Counted from the stretch's first letter, positions 16,443 to 25,433 are shown. The stretch: DNA of 64,000 nucleotides from Psychroflexus sp. ALD_RP9 (GCF_017311165.1 NZ_CP062973.1:992001-1056000); one strand, 5' to 3'. The notes: generated by a model not told the origin, from the sequence alone. Program-made: numbers and translations.

Positions 16443-17574
16443 TGTTTAAGATGTTGTGTATTACTTTGTCTTGTTTTAATTCATAATACATTGGTAGTCT
16501 CACTAAAGTTTCTGTGTATTTGTCTGACAAAGGTAAGTTTCTATCATCGTGTTTAGATTTATAAAATTCACTTTTATGTAAGCTCAAATAGTGAAAAACA
16601 CATAATATTTGATGTTCTTTCATTTGCCTAATAAAGTGGGATTGTTTTTCGGAGTTTTTAAAAACTAAATAAAACATATGCGCATTATTAGTTGCATATA
16701 ATGGAATTTTTGGTAAGCGAACTTCATTTTCATTTGCCCAAAACTTTAATTGTTGGAAATAGTTATTCCATATTTGCTTTCTACGACTTTGAATATCTTT
16801 TAAATTTTCAAGTTGTGCCCATAAAAAAGCGGCTATGATTTCAGACGGCAAGAAAGAACTCCCCACATCAACCCAACCATATTTATTCACTTCGCCTCTA
16901 AAAAAAGCTGAACGGTTCGTCCCTTTTTCCCAGATAATTTCAGCACGTTCTATAAATTGATCGTCATTAATTGCTAATAAACCACCTTCGCCTGAAATAA
17001 TATTTTTTGTTTCGTGAAAAGAAAAACATGCTAAATGACCAATACTACCAAGTGGTTTTTTAATTCCGTCTTTACTCGTATAATAACTATCTATCGCTTG
17101 TGCAGCATCTTCAATTACAAATAAATCATATCTATTTGCAATATCCATAATAATATCCATATCGCAAGCTACGCCGGCATAATGCACAGGCACAATAGCT
17201 TTTGTTTTTGGGGTAATTAAAGCTTCAATAGTTGCTTCATCAATACCAGGATGGTCTGATCTAGAATCAGCAAAGACTAATTTTGCACCACGTAACACAA
17301 AGGCGTTTGCTGTACTTACAAAGGTGTAAGAAGGCATAATAATCTCATCTCCAGGTTGGATATCAATTAAAATGGCTGCCATTTCTAAGGCATCGGTACA
17401 AGAGGTTGTTAGTAGTGTTTTTTTAAAACCATAATTTTGTTCAAAAAAGTCCTGACATAACTTGGTGTATTTACCGTTACCAGATATTTTACCAGTGGTT
17501 ACTGCATCTTTGATGTAGCTTGTTTCTTTACCTGTTAAATAAGGTTTGTTAAAGGGTATATTTATATTTTTCAC
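16435..17574 (-). CDS. rffA: dTDP-4-amino-4,6-dideoxygalactose transaminase (RffA/WecE-like)
   Basis: This is a PLP aminotransferase of the DegT/DnrJ/EryC1/StrS class, 379 residues, the usual length. It converts dTDP-4-keto-6-deoxyglucose to dTDP-4-amino-4,6-dideoxygalactose with glutamate as amino donor. Seen: FNKPYLTGKE at residues 8-17, GDEIIMPSYTFVSTANAFV (about 75), EDAAQAIDS (about 155) with the PLP-ring Asp, and the Schiff-base Lys in SFHETKNIISGEGG (about 190). These blocks match RffA more closely than ArnB or PseC. Next in the operon are a formyltransferase and a WecF-like transferase, which supports a dTDP-Fuc4N-type product. rmlA and rmlB are not in the window. Confidence 0.88.
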   Translation of the reverse strand: MKNINIPFNKPYLTGKETSYIKDAVTTGKISGNGKYTKLCQDFFEQNYGFKKTLLTTSCTDALEMAAILIDIQPGDEIIMPSYTFVSTANAFVLRGAKLVFADSRSDHPGIDEATIEALITPKTKAIVPVHYAGVACDMDIIMDIANRYDLFVIEDAAQAIDSYYTSKDGIKKPLGSIGHLACFSFHETKNIISGEGGLLAINDDQFIERAEIIWEKGTNRSAFFRGEVNKYGWVDVGSSFLPSEIIAAFLWAQLENLKDIQSRRKQIWNNYFQQLKFWANENEVRLPKIPLYATNNAHMFYLVFKNSEKQSHFIRQMKEHQILCVFHYLSLHKSEFYKSKHDDRNLPLSDKYTETLVRLPMYYELKQDKVIHNILNNA

Positions 17575-18431
17575 TTTAGCCTTAATCTAAATTTATTAAG
17601 TCTTACTTCCATATTATTTGAATCATAAAAAGATTTAATCTTTAAAAGCCCTTTACCACAAACTATTGTGTAGGAATTATTTTCCTTAAATATTACTTTT
17701 CCTGGTGTTCTATTGGCAATATTTACATCGGCAACTATTTCTGCGTTTTTAATAATTAGTTTTTTACCATTGTAGATTGTGTAAGCTCCTTTGTAAGGAA
17801 AACCAACAGCATCAATAAATCTTTTTATTTTCAAAGCATCTAAAGACCAATCAATTTTGTAATCATCTTCATCACGCCATAAACTATATGATACCTTTGA
17901 AGAATCCTGAGGATAACTTTTTAGATTGTCTTTTATTAATTTATTGAAAATAGAATTCAATAAATTAGCATATTGTGTCGAAATTAAATCTATTGCTTTT
18001 TCAATCTTCAACGGATAGGTTACAGGTACAATTTTTTGCTCAATTATCTCTCCTTTGTCATATTCTTTTGATCCTTTTAAAGCTGTAACTCCAATTTCAC
18101 TATCACCGTTAATCAATGCCGTCACTAAGGGGTTGAAACCCCTATAATGGGGTAAAATTGAATCATGAAAAACAATTAAATTAGAATCATCGTTAATTAA
18201 CCACCTCCAACCAATAGCTACACTATACTTTGCAGTGTATTCTGAAGTATGGTTTTGAAATTGATAATTTAACTTAAAATCTTGACATACTTTGATAATT
18301 TCACTTGAAAAATCATTATCTATATTTTTATCAGAACCAATAATAACAGATTTGATGTTTTTTCGATAAAGCATATCTAGCTTTGATAAAGCTATTAAAC
18401 CTTTTTTACCTAAGACATATAAATTTACCAT
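17571..18431 (-). CDS. Sugar N-formyltransferase-like protein
   Basis: It has the methionyl-tRNA formyltransferase fold, 286 residues. The N-terminal catalytic domain contains FHDSILPHYRGFNPL (about residue 90) with the catalytic His, and YDKGEIIEQKIV (about 125) with the conserved Asp. The C-terminal part (IDAVGFPYKGAYT to the end) looks like the OB-like Fmt_C region. The Asn that normally sits two residues before the His is Val here. Its place between rffA and a WecF-like gene suggests it formylates the 4-amino group of the nucleotide sugar using 10-formyl-THF, in the step where RffC would acetylate in the classical pathway. The substrate is inferred from context. Confidence 0.75.
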   Translation of the reverse strand: MVNLYVLGKKGLIALSKLDMLYRKNIKSVIIGSDKNIDNDFSSEIIKVCQDFKLNYQFQNHTSEYTAKYSVAIGWRWLINDDSNLIVFHDSILPHYRGFNPLVTALINGDSEIGVTALKGSKEYDKGEIIEQKIVPVTYPLKIEKAIDLISTQYANLLNSIFNKLIKDNLKSYPQDSSKVSYSLWRDEDDYKIDWSLDALKIKRFIDAVGFPYKGAYTIYNGKKLIIKNAEIVADVNIANRTPGKVIFKENNSYTIVCGKGLLKIKSFYDSNNMEVRLNKFRLRLK

Positions 18432-19567
18432 AATTTAGTTTTTAACTCATTGACTAACTTATCAGATGATATATCTTTTAGTAGAATTTCTTTGTTTTGG
18501 GTTATTTGGTATGGTTCTAAATTTTTCAAGCTATCTAAACTCTTAAGCTCTTCAATACTATAAACAAAACATCCTATACGCTTAAGGTAATGATATATTG
18601 TATTTCTTTCATCTAAAAATACTTTTGCTCCTAAATACATAGCTGTTATAATATTACCAACAGCCTGTTGTCGGTAGTGATTCATAATTACTATCCCGCA
18701 AGATTGCATTAACTTTGTATATTGCTCTAAAGGCATAAAATCTGTAATCGGTTTAAATTGTTTACCAAACATTTTTTGGCCTTCTTTAACTAGAATTTTT
18801 GCTAGTCTTTTATCGCCATAACTTAATGGCACCACAATTTCATTTTTTACACCCAAAGACGCTAACTTTTTGAAAACTTCCAAGTGGTTATTTGTCAATG
18901 AACTAGAGTTACCTATCATTATGCGATTACCTAGTTTGACATCTTCATCAATACCGTTAGCAAAATATTCAATAGGGTAATATCCAAATTTTATAAAGTT
19001 AGTGTTAGAAGGTATAATGTTATTTTTTTTGTAAAAATCAACCTCATCTTTATAAATAATAGATATGTTATCAATTTTATGAAGTGCTTTTTTATTTTTC
19101 AGCCATTGCTGCTTTTGGTTAGTTTTTGGCAGACCAAATCTGTATGAATTAATTACATCTTTGATCTTTTGAATTAAGGGCTTTCGCTCTAGTTTTTCAT
19201 CTAGTTGAATGGTGTGATGACCAAGTAATGGTTGGTCATATAAAAGCGGGTTACCATAAACCTCAGCTCCCCAAACCACATATAAAATTTTTTTTGAAGT
19301 GTTTTTTATAATATAGTTTGCCCAAACTTCATTTAAACCATGGATTACAACCCAGTCTGCATTACTTGTATGTTTTTTTATAGTCTCTAAAGTGCTTTTG
19401 TTCTTGACAATTTCAAAGTCTATTCTAGATTGCTTAATATATCGAATAGCAGGGTTGGCTGGTGGTTTTAAAACTAGTAATTGGTTTTGATTTGGAAATG
19501 CTTTATTAAATAAAAACAATGCTCCATCTATAAACTTCTCGTCCGTGGTAAGGTGGATAATGTTCAT
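18425..19567 (-). CDS. WecF-like 4-amino-dideoxyhexose transferase (Glyco_transf_56)
   Basis: This 380-residue protein resembles TDP-N-acetylfucosamine:lipid II N-acetylfucosaminyltransferase. Diagnostic blocks are IHGLNEVWANYI (about 94), VVWGAEVYG (about 113), MIGNSSSLTNNHLEVF (about 217), DFMPLEQYTKLMQSC (about 280) and IMNHYRQQAVGNI (about 298). WecF adds Fuc4NAc to a lipid-linked acceptor in enterobacterial common antigen. Here, with a formyltransferase next door, the donor may carry a formyl group in place of acetyl. It overlaps its neighbours by 4-7 bp on both sides. Family confidence is high and the exact donor is inferred. Confidence 0.85.
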   Translation of the reverse strand: MNIIHLTTDEKFIDGALFLFNKAFPNQNQLLVLKPPANPAIRYIKQSRIDFEIVKNKSTLETIKKHTSNADWVVIHGLNEVWANYIIKNTSKKILYVVWGAEVYGNPLLYDQPLLGHHTIQLDEKLERKPLIQKIKDVINSYRFGLPKTNQKQQWLKNKKALHKIDNISIIYKDEVDFYKKNNIIPSNTNFIKFGYYPIEYFANGIDEDVKLGNRIMIGNSSSLTNNHLEVFKKLASLGVKNEIVVPLSYGDKRLAKILVKEGQKMFGKQFKPITDFMPLEQYTKLMQSCGIVIMNHYRQQAVGNIITAMYLGAKVFLDERNTIYHYLKRIGCFVYSIEELKSLDSLKNLEPYQITQNKEILLKDISSDKLVNELKTKLW

Positions 19568-20274
19568 TTAAAATATTTTAAATTGTTTCCAAAAAACTCA
19601 TCAACACTTTTCTTATTTTTACTACTAGGCTGAAAGGGCTTATCTAAAATGCTTGTTATATCATTTTTCTCTGATAAGTCTAAAGTACTTGTCAAATGGC
19701 TTATTGTTGATTTTTTATCTTTCAAGAAGTCTTCATATTGAATAAAAATCGGATTTAAACTGCTAAGTTTTTTTAAGTTATTTTGAGCTAAATCATACTT
19801 TTTTGATAGCGTTTTAACATAATGCCTATCATTTTCAAAAAGAAGTGAATGCCAATTTTTATTTACTTTGTCTGGTCTAGGATTTGAAACTAGATCACCA
19901 GGTAAATTAAGCCTATCTAAAATACTTTTAATGTTTTTTTCTTTATCTCTTTTAATTATAACTATTTTAGGTTGCTTGTAGTAACTAATAATTTGGTCTA
20001 CTAAAAAAACTAGATTAGGTTCTTTTATGATTTTTTTTGAAAATGGGTAACTATTTTTATATAAATGTTTTTTAAAATCAAGCTTATTTTCTATAATTTG
20101 GGACAAGTAAGGTTCCCAAAGATATTTCGTATCTATTGTGGCGCTTAGCCCTGTGCTTTGAGCTAATAATCCTGTAATTGCAGAAGTCCCGCTTTTAGGA
20201 AAACCTAAGATTAAAATAGGATTAGGATTAGGTTTGGTTAATTTATTTTTTAAAGTCGACCTTAAAGGAATCAT
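19564..20274 (-). CDS. Sulfotransferase family protein
   Basis: This short (236-residue) soluble protein has the PAPS 5'-phosphosulfate loop LGFPKSGTSAITGLL at about residues 23-37 and a 3'-phosphate-binding region around KIVIIKRDKEKNIKSIL (about 103), the usual R-x7-S-like block. It probably sulfates a sugar of the surface glycan using PAPS. The genes that make PAPS are not in the window. It sits between the flippase and the WecF-like gene with 4-bp overlaps on both sides. The acceptor is unknown. Confidence 0.8.
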   Translation of the reverse strand: MIPLRSTLKNKLTKPNPNPILILGFPKSGTSAITGLLAQSTGLSATIDTKYLWEPYLSQIIENKLDFKKHLYKNSYPFSKKIIKEPNLVFLVDQIISYYKQPKIVIIKRDKEKNIKSILDRLNLPGDLVSNPRPDKVNKNWHSLLFENDRHYVKTLSKKYDLAQNNLKKLSSLNPIFIQYEDFLKDKKSTISHLTSTLDLSEKNDITSILDKPFQPSSKNKKSVDEFFGNNLKYFK

Positions 20275-21722
20275 CTCGATATTGCAGATTTTATGGTAGA
20301 CCTAATTTCATTGAACCTTGCTTTATTAAATAAAGTAAAATAAATAAACCAAAAAAGGCCTATATATGTTACAATTAAGAATAATTTTGTTAGGTGATGG
20401 AAGCTAAAATAGTCATAACTATACAAACCTAAGCCCAGCATTATCAACAAGCCAAAAAATTCGAATGAAATATTCTTAACTAAATCTAATAATTTTATTT
20501 TCATAAGCTTTGAAAGGTAAAACCAATTGATAAAAAGAAGTAAAATATTTACTGATAAATAAACTAAAGTGAGCGTAAGTAAATTTATTTGACTTGTAAA
20601 GTAGAATGTAGTCACATAACAAAAACTGTTTAAAATATTAAGCTTAAAAGCTAAGTCAGTTCTAGCTTTCACCATAAAGATATTACCGTTTAAAGTTGCA
20701 ATAGACTGTACTGCTCCAACTCCTGAAAGCACCTGTAAAATTGGTATCATTTTATGCCAAGGTTCATCAAAAATTAACTTAATAAAACTATCTGCACCAA
20801 TACACAAAATAGCCATCAGCGGAAAGGTAATGAAGGCAATTGTTCTCGTAATTTTTAAAAAAATAACATTTACGCGATTTACATCATCTTGTATTTGTGC
20901 TAATGATGGAAACAAGACGGAAGAAATAACCCCACTAATTCTTGAAACAGGAAGCATCATAATGGAGTATGACCTGGTATAAATACCTAGTAATTCTGCC
21001 CCGAGAAATTTACCTATAAAAAAATTATCAGCGTTTCTAGACCAGTAATTGAGAGATCCTCTGCCAACCAAAGGTAGACTGAAATTTAAATGAGATTTAA
21101 GTTTTAATCTATCAAATTGAAGCCTAGGCACATATTTATTAAAACTAAACAAGAAAGATGTGATTAAAAAAGCGCTTAATAATTGCTGTATGACTAAAGC
21201 CCAAACCCCAAAATCTAAAATTGCTAGTATTACCGCTGTAATTCCTGCTATTAATGTTGCCGTAACTTTTATTTTAAATAAGAGCTTAAAATTCATCTGC
21301 TTCTTCAGAAGGCTTAGCTGGGTGCTTGATAAAGATTGTATAATGAATAAAAAGGATAAAGCTAATGTAATATTTAACAGTTTAGGTTCTTCGTAATAAG
21401 ATGCTATTAAAGGCGAAATACTAGCCAAGATTATACTTAACAATATCCCTAAACCAACAGTAGTCCAAAAAACAGTATGAATATCAGCTTGAGTCAATTC
21501 TTTTCTTTGAATCAATGAAGAGCCAAGGCCAAAATCTTTAAAAACAGATAAGAAACCACTAAATACTGTTACCATTCCTAATAAACCAAATGATGTTGGC
21601 GGCAACAAAGTCATTAAAAAAAGACCGAGACCAAATGTTACAGCCTGATTAATAAATTGATCTAAAACCGTCCATCTTAGACCAGAGATCGTTTGCTTTT
21701 TATGCTGATGTTTGTTAATCAA
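20271..21722 (-). CDS. Polysaccharide flippase (Wzx/WzxC-like, MOP family)
   Basis: This 483-residue membrane protein has about 12-14 hydrophobic helices. It opens with GLRWTVLDQFINQAVTFGLG and continues with LLPPTSFGLLGMVTVFSGF, hallmarks of the WzxC-like MOP exporters that flip lipid-linked repeat units across the inner membrane. It is the first gene of the minus-strand operon. Its promoter should be in 21723-21986, where I found no clear -7 element. It overlaps the sulfotransferase gene by 4 bp. Confidence 0.92.
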   Translation of the reverse strand: MINKHQHKKQTISGLRWTVLDQFINQAVTFGLGLFLMTLLPPTSFGLLGMVTVFSGFLSVFKDFGLGSSLIQRKELTQADIHTVFWTTVGLGILLSIILASISPLIASYYEEPKLLNITLALSFLFIIQSLSSTQLSLLKKQMNFKLLFKIKVTATLIAGITAVILAILDFGVWALVIQQLLSAFLITSFLFSFNKYVPRLQFDRLKLKSHLNFSLPLVGRGSLNYWSRNADNFFIGKFLGAELLGIYTRSYSIMMLPVSRISGVISSVLFPSLAQIQDDVNRVNVIFLKITRTIAFITFPLMAILCIGADSFIKLIFDEPWHKMIPILQVLSGVGAVQSIATLNGNIFMVKARTDLAFKLNILNSFCYVTTFYFTSQINLLTLTLVYLSVNILLLFINWFYLSKLMKIKLLDLVKNISFEFFGLLIMLGLGLYSYDYFSFHHLTKLFLIVTYIGLFWFIYFTLFNKARFNEIRSTIKSAISR

Positions 21723-21861
21723 TCTTCGGAAGTTTTAATAGCTTAACTTGGTTTAGCATTTTTATTTTAAAAGTTTTTCAAATTTAATTTTATGCGTTTT
21801 AAAAACTCATTTTAGAGGGTTATTTTTTTTAGAGAAGTGTTTTGGGGTTTATTAGCACTTC

Positions 21862-21927
21862 GGCTTCGCTCAGTGGAAGCAATCTTAAAACTTGTAAAAT
21901 GTAATTATTATTTGGCTTCGCTCAGTG
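21862..21927. repeat. Short dispersed repeat pair (GGCTTCGCTCAGTG)
   Basis: The 14-mer occurs at 21862-21875 and at 21914-21927, 52 bp apart, in the spacer between the flippase gene and the WbpP-type gene. A partial form (GGCTTCGCCATGG) is present near 23426. This kind of short GC-richer word stands out against the AT-rich background. Its function is unknown. Confidence 0.55.
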
Positions 21928-21986
21928 TTTACAAGATCTAGCTAGGAACAATTAATTGCTTTTGCTTGTTGTCTTCTTATTTTTTA

Positions 21987-22982
21987 CTATAGGTTTTTCC
22001 AATACCAATCGACTGCTTCTTTAAGTCCGCTTTTAAATTCGTGGGTAGGCTTATAATTGAGTTTTTCTTGTGCTTTTTCGATGCTCGCTAAGGAGTGTGG
22101 CACATCACCTTGACGATTAGGACCGTGCTTTATAGGGACTTCGGCTATTTTAGGATCGTAATGACTTAGTTCCTCTCTTAATAATTCAGCCATAGCTTTA
22201 ATGGTAATACGATCGCCAACTGCGGTATTATATACTTCATTTAAAGCTGCTTGATTAGTGGTTGTTATCGCTAATAAATTCATTTGAATGACATTATCGA
22301 TATAAGTAAAATCTCTTGAATAAGTGCCATCGCCATTAATTACAGGTGACTGGTGTTTCATGAATTGCATGACAAACTTTGGTATCACAGCGGCATAAGC
22401 ACCATTTGGATCTTGACGCCGACCAAAGACATTAAAATAACGCAAGCCCACACAATTGAGTCCGTAAGTTTTTCCGAAAATATCAGCATATAATTCGTTG
22501 ACGTATTTGGTAATGGCATAGGGTGATAAGGGTTTGCCTATTTCATGCTCAACTTTTGGTAATTTGGTTGAGTCGCCATAAGTTGACGAACTCGCCGCAT
22601 AGACAAAACGTTTAACCTTTTGGTCTTTTGCAGCCACTAACATATTTAAAAACCCATTAATGTTTACTTCATTGGAAGTAATTGGGTCGTTAATTGATCT
22701 TGGAACGGATCCTAAAGCGGCTTGATGCAAAACAAAATCTACCTCTTTACATGCGGTTTGACAAGTGTCTAAATGACGAATGTCTCCGTCGATAAAACTG
22801 AAGTTTTCTTTCTCTTTTAAATGCTTTAGATTATGCTGATGTCCTGTTGCAAAGTTATCTAAGCCTATTACAGTTGCACCGATTTTTAAGAGAGTTTCGC
22901 AAAGATTGGTACCAATGAATCCAGCTGCACCTGTAACGAGGATTTTTTTGTTATTTAAACTTTCGAATTCTGTTAAATTCAT
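21987..22982 (-). CDS. wbpP: UDP-N-acetylglucosamine 4-epimerase (WbpP/TviC type)
   Basis: This extended SDR epimerase has 331 residues. The NAD-binding motif is VTGAAGFIGTNLCETL (about 17-32), the catalytic triad is seen as SSSTYGD (about 131) with SPYAITKY (about 152) giving Tyr-x3-Lys, and the signature ALGSVPRSINDPI (about 90) is characteristic of WbpP/TviC, which interconvert UDP-GlcNAc and UDP-GalNAc or the matching uronic acids. It lies 265 bp upstream of the flippase in the same direction, so it probably has its own transcript start but serves the same polysaccharide. Confidence 0.88.
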   Translation of the reverse strand: MNLTEFESLNNKKILVTGAAGFIGTNLCETLLKIGATVIGLDNFATGHQHNLKHLKEKENFSFIDGDIRHLDTCQTACKEVDFVLHQAALGSVPRSINDPITSNEVNINGFLNMLVAAKDQKVKRFVYAASSSTYGDSTKLPKVEHEIGKPLSPYAITKYVNELYADIFGKTYGLNCVGLRYFNVFGRRQDPNGAYAAVIPKFVMQFMKHQSPVINGDGTYSRDFTYIDNVIQMNLLAITTTNQAALNEVYNTAVGDRITIKAMAELLREELSHYDPKIAEVPIKHGPNRQGDVPHSLASIEKAQEKLNYKPTHEFKSGLKEAVDWYWKNL

Positions 22983-23736
22983 ACGATATTGATGTTTGTT
23001 ATTTGTTCATTTTGTCTTGACACAAAACGAACCAAAAAGTCAAGACTAATTTAAGGAAATTTTTGCGCCGCTAGGCTCTGCAAAATCATTGCTGGTAGTT
23101 TTGCTGCATGCTTATCACTGCGTGATGCAGTTCCGCAAATACCACAATTATTTCTGGAAATTAGTCGGTTTTCATTATAAATCCGTTTTTTAAGCTTTTC
23201 GACACTTCTTTAATTTTCAATATTTTTTCAATAGACCGTTTTTCGTTTGTAATATTTTTTTGCTTATGGCTTACGGCCTACAGCTCAGGGCTTATAGCTT
23301 TTCTGCGGATACGCTTTAGGCTCTAAGCTCTAGGCGCTAGGCTTTTTTATAGATTTATACATTTGCATGTTAGCGTTCTGTTTTCGGCTCACTATTCACA
23401 ACTCACTAAAAACTGGCCATTAAAAAAAAGCACGGCTTCGCCATGGCGAGTCCCATTTGAGGGTCGCTCATGACTCAAAAAATCACATACATCAGACTAT
23501 TAAACTTCGCGCCGCAACTGAAGCTATCGCTATTCTGCTATTAAGATAAGGTTGGGGAAATAGGATTTACAAAAATCCAAACTAAATAACTTCGTTTTGG
23601 TTAGCATGATGATGTGTTAGTTGGGTTCAAATGTAATATATTATATGACCTTTAAAAAATTTAATTAGCACAAGTCATACCAGATATGGATTGGAAATGC
23701 CTCATACCATGCAGATCTATAAATTTTAACTCTCAA
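22983..23736. other. Gene-free accessory spacer with repeat fragments
   Basis: No convincing gene lies in these 750 bp. From 23020 to 23185 is a more GC-rich block that includes AAACGAACCAAAAAGTC and GCGCCGCTAGGCTCTGC; I recall similar words between genes in other Bacteroidota, so it may be a dispersed element. From 23265 to 23345 are degenerate 7-bp GGCTTTA/GGCTCTA units like those in arrays 2 and 3. Near 23360 is a weak match to the 29-bp module of 278-306. The rest looks like decayed sequence. Confidence 0.5.
23265..23345. repeat. Degenerate heptamer repeats, GGCTTTA family
   Basis: About ten 7-bp units with the theme GGCTTAT/GGCTCTA/GGCGCTA follow each other here, resembling the third heptamer family of arrays 2 and 3 on the other side of the polysaccharide operon. 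The units are more diverged than those at 1-4.3 kb. Confidence 0.6.
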
Positions 23737-25311
23737 TTAATCTGCTTGGTAGATTTCTAAAACACGGGCTGATGGATCAATTACATCACCACACCATTTT
23801 GGTAACCATTGGTATGGCGTTAATTGATCGTGTTTTGCGTAATCCCTAGCAAATATTCGGCGGTAATAAAAGGCTTCTTTGGTGAGCGGAATAGGAGAAA
23901 AATGATGTCGCTGTTGCTCAAAGGCTTCATCTGAGATGATTAAATCGATATGGTTTTGTATAATGCTACTCCAAGATTTTGATTGCGCGCTCACACTATC
24001 TGAAAACCCATTTTTACGTCGCCAAAGTACCTCATCTGGCAATAATGCATCTTCAGCAAAAGCCTTCCTTATCAAATACTTTTCAATTTTAGCGTCATTA
24101 AACTGACGTTCTTTTGGTGGTATACTCATATAATATTGCACAAAAGTTTTATCTGCAAAAGGCACACGCGCTTCGAGTCCTGCATTTGAAATACATCGGT
24201 CGCCTCGTTTCATATCAAAATAATGAATATCTTTTAATAAACGAATAGCTTCTGATTGAAATTCTGCTTCTGATGGTGCATTTTGAAAATACAAATAAGA
24301 CCCGAATTCATCGGCTGTTTCTCCTGAAAAAAGGACTTTAACATCGGTGTTTTTAGCCACATATTTGGCCACTAATTGATGCCCTACTGAAGCGCGTATG
24401 GTGGTTACATCATAGCTTCCTAATAAATAAACTGTGTCTTCTAATGCGGCGAGAAATTCTTTTTCAGAAGCCACAATGCTGTGGTGCTTGCTACCGATGT
24501 GTTGCGCCACTTTTTCAGCGGCTATTAAATCGGGACTACCTTCTAAACCGATGGAGAAAGTTTGCAATTGTAGACCTTTAGCGCGATAAGCTTTAGCTAG
24601 TAATGCTGCTACTAAGCTACTATCTAGGCCACCACTTAATAAACAGCCCACAGGGCGCTCACTCATCATGCGCTTTTCTACTGCTTGTGTTAATAAGGAT
24701 TTTATGGTTTGAGTATAAACTTCAACTGGCGTTTCTTTAGTCTTATAATCATGGTTAAAAAAAGATTTAAACTCATCGGTTTTAGACGACCAATAATGTG
24801 CTGGTGGAAATTGATTCAATTGTTCACAAAAAGTCAGCGCTTTACTTTCTGAAGCTATGTAAACTTCAGATTTATAGCGACCAAAATACATACCACGCAC
24901 TCCTAAATGATCTCTTGCGGCAAAAAATTCATCGGTGGTTTCATCATACAACACAAAGGCGAATTCACCATCTAAGGCGTTTAGTGTAGCTTCGATTCCT
25001 ATAGACTGGTAAAGATCAATAATTACCTCGCAGTCTGACCCTGTGTTTAGTTGAAATTGATGCTCTTTAGCGAGTTGTTGATAGTTAAAAATTTCTGCAT
25101 TTGCCACCAAATAAACACCGTTTTTATACATAGGTTGATGGGCTTTAGGGCTTAAACCATTAATCGCTAAACGATGAAAACCAAAGTAAGTTTGTGGTTT
25201 AATTTCTTTAAAATCGGTTGCATCGGGACCGCGATGTTTAATTTTCATGAACTGCTCGAATAAGTCTTGAGCACTTTGTTGTGTCTCTATAGCTGCAAAA
25301 ATTCCACACAT
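23737..25311 (-). CDS. asnB: Asparagine synthetase B (glutamine-hydrolysing)
   Basis: Makes asparagine from aspartate, glutamine and ATP. The N-terminal Ntn glutaminase domain begins MCGIFAAIE, with Cys2 as nucleophile, and includes the FGFHRLAINGL block (about 43) and VYLVANAEIFN (about 66). The synthetase domain has the PP-loop CLLSGGLDSSLVAALL (about 223). The length of 524 residues is close to E. coli AsnB (about 554). It is divergent from an Lrp/AsnC-family gene (25434), a pairing that suggests local regulation. The start is fixed by the Met-Cys processing requirement. Confidence 0.95.
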   Translation of the reverse strand: MCGIFAAIETQQSAQDLFEQFMKIKHRGPDATDFKEIKPQTYFGFHRLAINGLSPKAHQPMYKNGVYLVANAEIFNYQQLAKEHQFQLNTGSDCEVIIDLYQSIGIEATLNALDGEFAFVLYDETTDEFFAARDHLGVRGMYFGRYKSEVYIASESKALTFCEQLNQFPPAHYWSSKTDEFKSFFNHDYKTKETPVEVYTQTIKSLLTQAVEKRMMSERPVGCLLSGGLDSSLVAALLAKAYRAKGLQLQTFSIGLEGSPDLIAAEKVAQHIGSKHHSIVASEKEFLAALEDTVYLLGSYDVTTIRASVGHQLVAKYVAKNTDVKVLFSGETADEFGSYLYFQNAPSEAEFQSEAIRLLKDIHYFDMKRGDRCISNAGLEARVPFADKTFVQYYMSIPPKERQFNDAKIEKYLIRKAFAEDALLPDEVLWRRKNGFSDSVSAQSKSWSSIIQNHIDLIISDEAFEQQRHHFSPIPLTKEAFYYRRIFARDYAKHDQLTPYQWLPKWCGDVIDPSARVLEIYQAD

Positions 25312-25400
25312 TTTGATTGTTTTTAAAATTATTTACAGCAAATAACTAGTATTACTAAATAATAATCAATACTTTTAATTTAAAAACATATATTATTTAC

Positions 25401-25408
25401 TATTTTTG
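25401..25408 (+). promoter_or_regulatory. Bacteroidota -7 element (TATTTTTG) of the Lrp-like gene
   Basis: It matches TAnnTTTG and lies 25 bp before the ATG at 25434, in the 122-bp spacer shared with divergent asnB. An Lrp-type site overlapping both promoters would be expected, but I cannot identify one by eye. Confidence 0.5.
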
Positions 25409-25433
25409 AATTTAACTAATTATTTTTAAGCAA

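Noticed and set aside
21723..21986. JUMPstart/ops-like element before the flippase
   Set aside because: No GGCGGTAG core or equivalent was found in the spacer.
23346..23736. Insertion-sequence or transposase remnant downstream of asnB
   Set aside because: I could not find inverted ends, a target duplication or transposase motifs in either strand.
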